This document shows positions 22,607 to 32,530 of a stretch of 64,000 nucleotides of DNA, one piece after another (the first letter of the stretch is position 1; each line of letters opens with the position of its first letter). This DNA is from Hydractinia symbiolongicarpus. Its lineage: Eukaryota > Cnidaria > Hydrozoa > Anthoathecata > Hydractiniidae. The translations under genes and the position numbers were made by a program. The notes beneath the pieces were generated by a model that was not told the origin of the DNA, made no database searches, and saw nothing but the letters and a program-made list of their open reading frames with translations. The DNA lies in assembly GCF_029227915.1 (NCBI RefSeq), contig NC_079878.1, positions 24,703,501-24,767,500 on the forward strand, in the 5' to 3' direction.

Positions 22607-24870
22607 ATTGCGATGTAGTTACTCCTATTCTCTTGGTGGAAGACCTTAGCACTAGGGTCATTCTGGGCACGGATATTCTCAGGAAAATGGAGGCGAGGAT
22701 TGACCTGGGACGATGGGAGGTAGCAATGGCAAAGGAGGAAAATAAAGTCCTTATTCCCCTTTTGGGAAGGAAGCCTTTAAAAAAGACATCAGGCCGAGGC
22801 GGTAAAGTGCCCCCTTTACAGACTAGGTCATCAGCTAGTCCACAAAAATCTCCCACGCTGACCAACGCGCACCGGTTAAGCAAAGAAAATATACCGGAGT
22901 ATAGCGACGTGCTGTTGCCCGTCTCTATAGTTTGTACCCAGGAGATCATCTTGGAACCATTGTCAGAGTCAGTACAGAAGATTTCCTGCGAGGTACCATT
23001 CTCGGAGGTAATCTTTAGTCCATCGGAGACGATAGATGACAATCAGCTCTTGACAACACCTACATTGTTGCAAAAAGGCCAGAAAGGAGTCTATCTACAC
23101 GTGGTAAACCCCACGGAAGACAGAGTGATTATACCAGCTCGAGCAGTAATAGGTCAAGCGGAGTCTCTTCCCAGGGTGTGCACCCCTAACCTTCCTAGCA
23201 CAGAAACCAACATACAATTTGATGAACATGTCCTAGGCGACAAGTGGTCTCCGCATCAGCTTCTCCAGTTAAAGCGGCTCTTAGAGGCGAATAGGGATCT
23301 GTTCGGACAGACCACGGCAGATTTGAGTACCACAACAAGCATTCAGCATGATATTGACGTTGGAGACTCGGCTCCTATGAGGCAACGGCCTTATAGGTTG
23401 ACTATGTCACAAAAGGAGACTCTTGACCACGAGTTAGATGACATGTTGGACAATGGGATTATTGAGGAGAGTGTGTCCCCATGGAGTAGCCCGTGTATTA
23501 TGGTACCAAAGAAGGACGGCTCTGTAAGGCTATGTGTTGACTTCCGAAAGTTGAATGAAAAGACGGTAAAAGATAGTTACCCCCTGCCAAGGATCGATGA
23601 AGTTATTGATTCTCTGCACGGTGCAGAAGTATTCTCGACTTTAGATTTATTAAAAGGCTATTGGCAAATTGAACTAGAAAAAGGCTCAAAGGAAAAAACG
23701 GCTTTTGCTACTCACCGCGGCTTATACCAGTTTCGCGTGCTACCATTTGGTCTTACGAACGCGCCGGGTTCTTTTCAACGTTTTCAACACGTATTACGCG
23801 ACCTTATCGGGAAGATTGTTTATATCGACGACATAGTAATTTTCTCACGGAATTTTGATGAGCATCTACGTCATTTACAGATGGTGTTTGATGCATTACG
23901 ACGAGCGAAATTGCGGTTCAAATTAAAAAAGTGCAAGTTTGCCTCTACACACGTCGAATATCTAGGATATACTCTTTCTGCCGAAGGCGTTGGCCCGGAT
24001 CCAAGAAACATCGAAGCAGTTGCCACATATCCTGTACCTAAGAGAACGAAGGACGTTCGCGCGTTTTTGGGCTTATGCCTATACTATAGGAAGTTTGTCG
24101 ACAATTTTTCAAAGCTGGCAAAACCACTACATTATTTGCTAAAACAGGATATAAATTTCATGTGGGGAGAACAACAACAAAAATGCTTTGATGAACTGAA
24201 GACAAAATTGACCAGTGCACCTATTTTGGCATTCCCCGATTTCACAAAATCTTTTGTCTTATATACTGATGCCAGTAACGAAGGATGCGGTTTCACGTTG
24301 TCACAAGAACAAGAAGGGTCGGAACGCGTCATCCTATATGGTGGACGGGATTTTTCAGACACCGAACGTAGGTATAGTACCACCGAAAGGGAAGCATTAA
24401 CAGTCGTGGTAGCAATTACTAAGTGCCGACCATACCTTTGGGGAACAAAATTCCGAATTGTGACGGATCACCAATCCTTGCGATGGCTGATGGAAATTAA
24501 GGAGCCTACAGGCAGGCTAGCACGATGGGCATTGCTTTTGCAGTCGTACGACTTTTCCATTGACTATAGACCGGGTAAGAATCATGGTAATGCAGATGCA
24601 CTGTCCCGCAGGGTCTATGGCACAGTGGCCGCAGTAAAACCCGCACTTTCTTTACCGAACGTCAAGGAAGCACAGAAAAAAGAAACGGACTTAATTGATC
24701 TCATTACCTATCTGGACACAGGAGAACTACCGGCTGATGCAGTACGCGAGTGGTGTAAGAAAGAATCCCAATATTATCTGGATTCAGAAGGCATCTTATA
24801 TCATATTGGTTTACGTCGAGGTGAAGAGGTTGGCCAGCTCGTAGTGCCTACTTCATTTCGTCAAAACAGG
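22607..24870 (+). pseudogene. pol: Ty3/gypsy Pol: protease end, reverse transcriptase and RNase H
   Basis: A single frame (open to 24903) begins with the protease ILGTDIL box and continues through an acidic linker. The RT has SVRLCVDFRKLN, FSTLDLLKGYWQ (first catalytic Asp) and YIDDIVIFS at 23821-23847 (catalytic Asp pair). The RNase H has VLYTDASNEGCG, STTEREALTVV and TDHQSLRWL, followed by the HGNADALSRR end motif. It would copy the element RNA to DNA and degrade the template. The catalytic residues of RT and RNase H appear intact. Homology stops at about 24870, where an insertion begins, so the last 11 codons are not retroelement sequence. Confidence 0.95.
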
Positions 24871-25234
24871 AATGATACAGCAAGACAAAACAATAGAAGG
24901 TAAAAAAACAAAACTCATCGTTGAACTTTTGTTTCCATTGTTTGAGCATTTGAACTTCTTTCATTTTACAATTGTGAATTTTCAACTAAATATCAAAGAA
25001 AACATTTATCATCATATTGAAGATCATACTGGTCATACAATTTCATACAAGATAACAGCAGCAATATCATCAAAAGACTGAAATGATAGATTAATTTTTA
25101 TACACATAAAGTTTACAATCGAATGAAAATAGGTATTTACAACACTGTGTACACCATGTTTAACCTATAATTTAACCTATAATTTAGTGACATATAAAAA
25201 AGGTGTACTAAAACTATAAAAACAATACTTAAAC

Positions 25235-26065
25235 TCAGTCACTAAAAATATTAGAAAACGTCATTCTACGTTTGTTAGCAGCTGCAAATTCATCTACAAC
25301 TTGATCTAAATCAACAGTCACATCTCGATTGAACATTATAACACAGAGACTGTTCAATCTTTCCTCTGTCATTGTATTCCTCATCCATGTCTTCACACGA
25401 CGTAAACCTGAAATACTCCTCTCACAGGTGCAAGTAGTGACAGGTATAGTAGCTAGAATTCGTATCGCTTCATGTAATGATGGAAATAAAAGTTTGTCAG
25501 TGTGTTTTAACAGACCTTGCAATGTGGTAGGTAACACTCCTGTGAATGTTCTCCACTTAACTTTCCACATATCTAACTGTGGGTACAAGTTACTTAGAGC
25601 AGGAATATCATCACGATATCTCTGAATAAATTTAGAAAATTCAACTTTCCATGTTGGTTGGTCTCCCACAAGAACACGACCCTCATCTGAAAGAATGGTA
25701 GTTGGCATGATGCTGAAACCAGAGTAGACACTGAGATTGTCAATAGAAAATCTAGTGTCCAGTTCTTGCAATATATGATCGATGAAGGGAATAGCAACAG
25801 CCAATTTGTAGTACTCTTTCACTCCATTGGCAACATAGTTCTCTCGATACAACTGGATGCTGCATCGACGTTTCATTGATTCCACAACATCAAGCTAAGT
25901 AGCTAAAGATCGAACTTTTTCATACCACTTATTAAAATGGGTGTCAATATCTGATCTGATCACTTGCAGTGTTCGTTTCAACAAAAGCACGTTACTTGAT
26001 GTTTTAACAAGATCAGATTCAATACTCTGTAATTTCACAGTGAGACCACGAGTGTAACCCAAAAC
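25235..26065 (-). pseudogene. hAT transposase C-terminal dimerisation region
   Basis: The intact frame (25885 down to 25235) ends in a hAT C-terminal domain: PVTTCTCERSISGLRRVKTW, then MTEERLNSLCVI, as in ZMYM1/P52rIPK-like proteins. The frame is open above it to about 26065 (LQSIESDLVKTSSNVL helices) except for one in-frame stop, minus-strand TAG at 25897-25895. hAT transposases excise and insert DNA; this part mediates dimer formation and carries the last acidic active-site residue. The catalytic N-terminal half is not recognisable nearby. Confidence 0.85.
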
Positions 26066-26372
26066 CTTTTAAACAATTACCAACACAGCAATGAATTCAA
26101 ACTGAAAACACATTATTGAAAAGTGAATCCAACTTTGAATCTCCCAGTGGCTGATATACAAGCTGAATAGGGAACTAATATAAACAAAAATATTGTATAT
26201 CTCTATGAACTAATTCAATTACATAAGCTATGATAACTAGCAACTATTTCAGGTGTATTTCAAAAAGTTTTATAGAAATATGGAACACATTAGGACCATG
26301 ACTATCTTGACTATTCCCCACCAAGTGAAGAAATTTCCCAGATATATATCCACAGTAGATTCTACATTTTGT

Positions 26373-26765
26373 CTAATCTGTATATACTGTCGTATGGAAG
26401 TTAGTTACCTCAATAACATTACATAATGCCATAATACAGACAAATGATGACCAACTATAATTCCGTGATGTATATGAAGCCTCCTCTTTTAAAGCAGTGA
26501 TGCGACACTTCGTTTCGGTATAAACTTTGCAACCATGATCTGTTAAAGCTTGTGTAAACAGATTTTTTGAATTTTTGCACTGCAATTGATTTGCAATAAT
26601 TTCAAAGTGTGGATGATCAGCATAAAATTCAGCATTTTGGAACAACTCAATTGACATCAAAACTCTAAAATCATATGCTAATGACTGGTTACCAACCAAA
26701 CCAACTGACACTGCACTGTACAAACAATTACCATCACCAGATATTCTAGAAGAACATGCATCCAG
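26373..26765 (-). pseudogene. OTU-like cysteine protease core remnant
   Basis: The minus-strand reading starts SGDGNCLYSAVSVGLVGN, matching the D-G-N-C catalytic-Cys box of OTU deubiquitinases. It continues with a helical segment (SIELFQNAEFYADHP) like those in OTU/vertnin-like transposon proteins. The catalytic His region was not clearly found. It lies on the same strand as, and upstream of, the hAT region, so one spliced OTU-hAT gene is possible. Introns cannot be fixed with confidence. Confidence 0.6.
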
Positions 26766-27089
26766 TCATTGACAATGAAAATATCTTGCCATTTGAACAT
26801 ATTCCCGTTATAATTAATCGTGGTTTATCGTACTGTGTTTCACATAAATATACTGTTGCAACTGACAAGTAAAAAAAAACTTTTAACAGAAACAAAACAA
26901 AACTTTATTTTTGCTGTATAGCTATATACATGTTTACTGGTCTAGGTATGTTTTCTTCTATATTGAAACTATACATACAGAATAAGTGCTCACTTTCTTC
27001 GAGAATGTGTAAATAAACAAAAAGAACTTGATACCTAACTGGCTTGAGAGCAGGATTAACATTTTTTTTGAATTTTTCAACAGTAGAGA

Positions 27090-27223
27090 TGAATAGTTTG
27101 TGCAAGTTCATCTGTCTTCAAAATAGATGGTGACGACGGTGAAAACAACTTTTTAGTTCTCCAGTTGCCTTCGAAACGAGTTTTGATGTCTTTTTGTTGT
27201 TGTAGAATAAGTTCAAAGTCCAT
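27090..27223 (-). CDS. Possible first exon of the OTU/hAT gene
   Basis: A minus-strand ATG at about 27223 opens a frame beginning MDFELILQQQKDIKTRF, with Gln/Lys-rich and then Ser/Pro-rich composition, reaching to about 27090. Its position and strand fit the start of the gene whose OTU and hAT parts lie further along. No domain is recognised and the donor site is not established. Confidence 0.35.
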
Positions 27224-28067
27224 GTTTCTTCAAGATGCTAGCTATACATTACTAAAAATAATAAGATCTATTCTCGATGCACAACTGGACTGACTATTTT
27301 TCAATCTTTCTCGACACTCTGTTCATACTACTCTAGCTACATGCAGACATAAATAAGTTGGCAGTGTGGGGGGGGGGAGATGATGTCTTCCACAGGCCAG
27401 GTAGTATAAACTCAAACAAGACTAACAAGTTCCTACCTAGCTGGACATATGATTCATGCATGACATTATTCCGGTGTTTTATAAAATATGAAACCAACAA
27501 AAACTCTGAAAACTCACCTGAAACACAAATCTCACGAAACACACATATCTGAGCAGTATCTAGAAGCCATGTTTGATCATCTATTCTCTGGCTCACTGAA
27601 CTTTGACCCAAATTTGAGTTTTGTCACCAGTCCTCTGAGCTTACTTGCGAGTTGAATTTCAGCCTACTTGCGAGTGAAAAGTAGTAGGCAACTAGACTGT
27701 GTTTTCGCGAATTTGAAATCCCCGTTTAAATAACTGTGTGCCATCGGTTACTAAAAGCAGCTGTCCAGACTTTAGCCTACTTGCGAGTTTTAGGACAAGT
27801 GATTTTCTAAGGCAGATTGGCGTGTCTCGATTGGAAAGACAAAAATTGTTAGATTATCGAGACAACGTAAACAAACGGGATTCAAAGCGCCACTGGCTAT
27901 AACATTTTCACGTACACGATGACCGCGCGCAATCTATGAATATTTCTTGTCGATTCTTTCACGAGCTGCTTCTCCATAGAATTATCATATGCAGGATTTT
28001 ATTAGCTCCATCTTAATGTAGGCTTTAGCCTACCTCGCCTATAGCTGGATCCGACCCTGTACTCATC

Positions 28068-28946
28068 CCACGCACGCACCGCTTTTACCTATACCAGTTT
28101 CTGGACCGTGGGAAGTTGTGGCAGCGGATTGCCTAGGACCTTCCCCACCTCTTTTTGGAAATAGGTACATTATCGTGATGGGTGATTTGTTCACAAAAAT
28201 ATGTTGAGGCTATAGCAGTAGCAACGATCGATACGGCAGTTACAGCGCAAGTGTTTATCGATAACGTGATTTTTAGGCACGGACCCCCGCGAAGATTCTT
28301 GTCTGATTGAGGCACAAATTTTACATCCAAACTGATGCAGAAAGTCTACCAACTCATTAATGTAACGAAGGTCTGCACATCGAGCTATCATCCTCAATGT
28401 AATGGGTTTGTCGAGCGCGTGAACGGCATCATTAGCCAAACATTGTCTATGTATGTTAGCTCAATGCAAAAAGATTGGGATGTACACCTCCCTGCGGCTA
28501 TCTATGCTTATAATAGCAGCGTGTCCGAAACGACTGGTGAAAGCCCCTTTTTTCTCACATATGGTCGTGAGACACAATTAATTCCAAACGTGGCATTATT
28601 GCCGCAGAAAGATTTGTCAATTTCGGTTGATGTTCATCGCCAGAGGTTTATTTCGCTACTCCGCACGGCTCGCGATTTAGCGAAACAACATATACAACAA
28701 GCACAGGTAAAAATGAAATTAAACTATGACACAACAGCTAATGATCATTCTTTTATGGTGGGACAAAAGGTTTGGATCTATAACCCTGCTGTAAAAACGG
28801 GTTTGGTGAAGAAGCTTAGTTGTTTATGGCACGGTCCGTTTTGCTTAACGTGTAACCCCAGTTTCTTTCCGAGTCACCAACGCAGTTGGGAAAACGTTAA
28901 AAAGGACAGTCCATGTCTCTCGCATAAAGAAGTACTATACTCCTGA
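28068..28946 (+). pseudogene. Ty3/gypsy integrase core, broken
   Basis: After the hAT terminus the gypsy Pol reading resumes with PIPVSGPWEVVAADCLGP (first catalytic Asp). An extra A near 28196 shifts the frame. The second Asp (SD, 28305-28307) is directly followed by an in-frame TGA at 28308-28310. The third acidic residue is in HPQCNGFVERVNG. The C-terminal region holds a VGQKVWIYNPAV segment and, after another frame change between 28850 and 28905, the family end motif VHVSRIKKYYTPD. The N-terminal HHCC zinc domain is absent, lost at the hAT insertion site. It would join element DNA to the host chromosome if intact. Confidence 0.9.
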
Positions 28947-28947
28947 C

Positions 28948-29400
28948 ATGCGACCCACTGCAACCCTTGACTATGAGATTGATCCGATGGACACTACGGA
29001 AGTACCCCTGGAAACTGAGGAAGCCACGGAAGAACAGTTCTTACCGGATAGTGAGGATGAGGCTAATGCCGAAGTAGAACTGCGTGAATTGGTGGACCAG
29101 GATGTGATGCCAGCCGACCAAACTGACGTTCCTGCAAGGGACCCAGATGGTATGCTGGATAACGGCGAAATTCGAAAGAACAGTGAGTTGGTTGACAACG
29201 CCGCAACCAACAACACTGCCTTCGAGACTGAAGGAGGATTAGGGCCAGATATGTATCTAGTGGAGTGCATACGACAGATGAAAACCAAGTACAAGAAACG
29301 GTTCTTTTTGATCAAATGGAAGGATTTCGACGAAGACGAGAACACGTGGAGCCGGAAAAGAACGTAGACCCCCTACTGATAGAACATTTTCTTGCCCAAG
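28948..29400 (+). pseudogene. Pol C-terminal acidic linker and chromodomain, split by a frameshift
   Basis: An Asp/Glu-rich linker leads to a chromodomain: YLVECI, KRFFLIKWKDFDEDENTW, then a 1-base deletion near 29350 moves the remaining EPEKNVDPLLIEHF motif to the overlapping frame of the following open reading. Chromodomains on gypsy integrases (chromoviruses) steer insertion to marked chromatin. The aromatic cage-type positions (Tyr, Trp, Trp) are recognisable. The frame stops at 29367 in the mutated reading. Confidence 0.8.
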
Positions 29401-31271
29401 GAATCTCTACCAACTCTGTCTCCCGTGCCAATGTTAAAGCACCTCTGTGGATGTGGTCGGTCTTCCAAATGCCGTCTTTTCTAATGTGGTTACTGGTAAT
29501 GCTACTTGTAGGCATTAGCCAGGTCGTAAGTAATCAAATAGGACCGGATTTAGGAACCTTGTATGACTGTGCCAAAACTACGCCGCTAGAAATTTTCCAA
29601 TTTCCAGCACTTAAGGATTGCGGATCCCGTCACCACGTACTCCGCGAAGGTTTTCAGATACGCGCCTAACGTAACGTCCTTCTTTATATATCATTGCTCT
29701 AAGGAAACAGTTACACTAGATTGTAACTATAACAATTTCCTGTCTTCTACCACTACCTCACTACCACAAAATGTTCCTCGGAAATCGACCCTGAATTAGA
29801 CATCGGCGTATGTATCCAAGCGTCTCAGCCAAAACAGGTTATAGTGTGGCCCAACCCTTATCATGACACCACGGAAATGCGCTCTCTCGGAATCCACGAG
29901 GTTGAACGACAGGGAGAATTCGTTTTAATTCCCTCACTCCATGCTGGTGGCGCGGTTCAACAAGAATTTAAACAGCAAGGCACTATACAATTAGACAATG
30001 GCCTGGTTTTACGTGACACGCGGGTTAAGACACATTTTTACGACAACTTAAGACAAGTGGTCCAAACGTACGCAAAAAAGGTGGCCGATGACGTTGTGGC
30101 TCCAATGCTGGAAGCCCACATTGCAAAAGCTATAATGATCCAGAAAAACACAATGGCGCGCGAATGGGAACGCTTGTGCTTTACGCAACGGGAAATCACC
30201 CAAATACAACGGTGGATGTTATCAAACTTCCCATCTACGGGAGCTCGATGGGTTCATCAAGAATCAGGGGTTGTAGTTAAGCCTGTTGGAGATGCCCTAG
30301 CAATTTCTAAATGTTGGCATGTCTCTCGTTATCAAATTATTCTAAGCCGTCAGATAGGAAAAACATGTTTCCGTAATTTTCCAGTAAGATTCCCTTATAG
30401 TAATGACACATTATTCCTTCGACTTACTGATAGGCAACTAGTAACGCATAGTCCTACTCTAAAATGTAAGCCAATGACATATCTTCGAGATAAAGACGGC
30501 CAATATTATTTGGTTAAGGCGTCAGGTGAGTTTCAGAAAATAAAGTTGCTAATGGATACGGTGGACGAGCCAAGTGAGTTAAACCTTCCCAAAATAGTAG
30601 GTTATGATAGTCGCCTACTAGAAAAACGACCTCCGCCACTGGAACCGTACGTCATGATGGACATTTTCACTTATGTCCATGACGCTATGGAAGAAATTAA
30701 GGAATTGCAAGCTGAACAAGGAGACGGTAATGTATTATTGGGTATAGGTAGGGCTTTGGGCGCCTCTATTGAAGGATTAGCACAGGGCGGTAGTTCCATT
30801 ATTAAAGCTGTAGGTGGTGCCATAAAGGGTGTCCTTGATGGAGTAGGAGATCTGGATAAGGCAATTGTTGGTAGTCTAGGGGACGCAGCCTCTGAAGTAA
30901 TCTCAGCCACAGGTGGAGCGGTTAAGGACGCCACTTCGGGTGTGGGTAATATGTTTCATGGTATTCTGGGAGGCATAGGGGGGACAATCAAATGGGTTTT
31001 AATTTTGCTAGTTGTAGGTGCACTTGTCATAATGAATAGAACTAGTATTCTTAGATTTCTATCCAGAGGTACAGTTTTAAAACAAAGGAACCAGAACCCG
31101 ATGGTCGATCATGTCGCACAACCCATGCTGACGCCCGATACACGTGATGCAGAAGACTTACAACGTAACACACGACCTACACGCACGATGAGAACACGTC
31201 GACGACCAACGGAGTTTCAGACCGTATCGCTGGATCCGCTTATGTGTCGTGGATGCCCATCGGAATATTAA
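29400..31271 (+). pseudogene. env: Env-like membrane glycoprotein gene of the gypsy element, broken
   Basis: The first portion (frame open to 29669) contains a hydrophobic signal-peptide-like segment at about 29470-29530, then a Cys-containing mature start. The main portion is one frame, 29844-31271, with frame breaks in 29670-29843. Near its C-terminus is a long Gly/Ala-rich amphipathic stretch (about 30740-30985), then a membrane anchor of about 22 residues (about 30990-31050) and a basic Arg/Thr-rich cytoplasmic tail. Signal peptide, ectodomain, anchor and position after integrase make an envelope-type fusion protein the best reading. The Gly-rich pre-anchor region recalls class III (gB-like) fusogens, but that is a weak resemblance. 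The copy is disrupted and is not expected to make a functional envelope. Confidence 0.65.
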
Positions 31272-31826
31272 CAGACCGGCATCACTGTAATTATCACCAT
31301 CGTACATGAAAATCTCACATTTCCCGTTACGGTCCTGTTGGATACTGGGTCGCCTGTCAGCGTAATTAGTACAGGGTTACAACGTCGTCTGGAATTACCA
31401 GCCACATCACATGTCTCGAACGCGCAATTGATTACGGCTAACGACACGGAGATTCCTATACATGGACAGGTAGATCTAGAGTTAGCACTGGAACACGAAC
31501 ACTTCACGACGTCCGCACATGTGCTTACCTTGACTCATCACGAATTAATTCTCGGGCCCGACTTTCTTTATACGACAAACTTATCGATTGACCTAGCCAC
31601 AAACAATATTTTTCTTGGCCGCGAAGCGATCACACGCACTGACCAACGTCAAAATGAGGTAGAATACGAGCAAGCATATCACTTCGTCGTACGTTGGTGG
31701 GGTATAATATTGACAAGAAGGACCCTCATCGCCGCATTGGGTGCGCATACCCATTGCCATTTGGCTCCGTTTTTACCCGCGGCCGACACTGAAAACGACA
31801 GGTTTGTGCAACAAGCATCAAATTGA
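31272..31826 (+). CDS. Second aspartic-protease-like domain after env
   Basis: Directly after the env TAA (31269-31271), the same frame stays open to 31826. It contains LLDTGSPVSVIS (about 31332-31367), a D-T-G active-site loop, then a flap-like strand region and the ELILGPDFLYTTN box (second half of a retropepsin). This is a complete retropepsin-like domain in addition to the usual Gag-Pol one. It has no ATG near its start, so it could come from stop readthrough, a spliced RNA or a different insertion. Base composition matches the rest of the element. Confidence 0.7.
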   Translation, partial: QTGITVIITIVHENLTFPVTVLLDTGSPVSVISTGLQRRLELPATSHVSNAQLITANDTEIPIHGQVDLELALEHEHFTTSAHVLTLTHHELILGPDFLYTTNLSIDLATNNIFLGREAITRTDQRQNEVEYEQAYHFVVRWWGIILTRRTLIAALGAHTHCHLAPFLPAADTENDRFVQQASN

Positions 31827-32100
31827 ACCTGGGACTGGAATGCCACTTCTTCATTTACCACGAAGGTCAAGACTGGGCTTCGCACCGCATTGCATAAAAC
31901 GTATCCGAATCATCAGATCTTAGTTTTAACCTTCTCGCTGCCGGGTTCGTTGGCTCAACACCTCGATATCGATGGTCCGGTGGTCTTTGGTTTCCTTCAT
32001 AAAGCCACAGTTACTTCAGCCACGTCCATAAAACATGCAAAACTGACGCGTTGTCGCGTGATGCTACGCCCTAACCGAACGCTGCGGCACTAGAGAACGC
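31827..32100 (+). CDS. Unknown small frame downstream of the second protease
   Basis: A frame from 31890 to 32093 encodes 67 residues with alternating hydrophobic segments (LVLTFSLPGSL, GPVVFGFL) and a basic tail. It may be the continuation of the protease reading in a shifted frame. No family was recognised. Confidence 0.3.
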
Positions 32101-32240
32101 TGGATATTACGGATAGCGACTGAGTGATCTTACGGACTCACTTAGATAGGAAGAGTAAGGCACTTCTTTTCCGTCGCCGCCTTAGGAGGTTTCATTTGGA
32201 ACGAGTGAATAGTACCTCCATGATTCGTTCCACAAGCATA

Positions 32241-32523
32241 TCAACCCCTCCTGCCAGTTCCTTTACCACCCGCCCCTACTCTTATAAAACAAAAGGCACT
32301 CTTACAATTTTTGGCCGATTGGAACATCTGTCCCATTTCTTGTTTGAGCACGTCTGTCGCCTCCTCAAACGCCTCCAGGAATATGCTCTTCAAATCCCCT
32401 GTCAGGGTTAAGGAGCCCGTGAACCCCTTCATGTGGACGGTGCAGGTTTCCCCCTGCACCTCCACCTTCTTCACGGATATCGCCAGGAAGTTACTCGGTA
32501 CGTATTCTACAAACGAAACACCC
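32241..32523 (-). CDS. Antisense open frame at the 3' end of the gypsy element
   Basis: The minus strand is open from about 32523 to 32241, with ATG at 32474. It encodes a natural-looking product: beta-type start (KKVEVQGETCTVHMKG), amphipathic helix (LKSIFLEAFEEATDVLKQEM), and a Gly/Arg-rich end. A TTTGTAG acceptor-like site sits upstream of the open part on that strand. The codon third positions are GC-rich. No family was recognised; it could be an antisense accessory gene, a captured exon or chance. Confidence 0.35.
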
Positions 32524-32530
32524 AGTTATA

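Larger units (their letters stand above)
24870..28059 (-). mobile_element. hAT-type DNA transposon insertion with OTU-like gene part, in gypsy integrase
   Basis: Foreign sequence of about 3.2 kb lies between the RNase H and integrase of the gypsy element. Its right end on the minus strand begins CAGGGTCGGATCC, a typical hAT terminus, with TACTCATC adjoining as a possible half of an 8-bp target duplication. Coding remnants on the minus strand are, in order, an N-terminal exon-like piece (27.2 kb), an OTU-like core (26.7 kb) and a hAT dimerisation domain (25.2-26.1 kb). No matching CAGGG terminus was found near 24870, and the gypsy integrase zinc domain is missing. The left end is therefore probably truncated, with an associated deletion. 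Confidence 0.7.
20081..32530 (+). mobile_element. Decayed Ty3/gypsy element with chromodomain, env-like gene and second protease domain, twice interrupted
   Basis: Plus-strand order: gag with zinc knuckle, aspartic protease, RT, RNase H, integrase, acidic linker, chromodomain, env-like gene, a second aspartic-protease-like domain and small frames. The base composition is GC-richer than the flanks. An insert of about 0.84 kb splits the protease (21770-22606), and an OTU/hAT-bearing insert of about 3.2 kb (24870-28059) removes the integrase zinc domain. Frameshifts or stops occur in gag (two), integrase (at 28196 and 28308, and between 28850 and 28905), the chromodomain and env. Flanking LTRs could not be paired, so the outer limits are approximate. 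This is a dead copy. Confidence 0.85.

Noticed and set aside
24912-24919. ACTCATCG as the left target duplication of the hAT insertion
   Set aside because: It partly resembles TACTCATC at the right end, but no CAGGG terminus adjoins it; likely coincidence.
28971-29345. 124-codon minus-strand Ser-rich frame
   Set aside because: Antisense shadow of the acidic linker and chromodomain.
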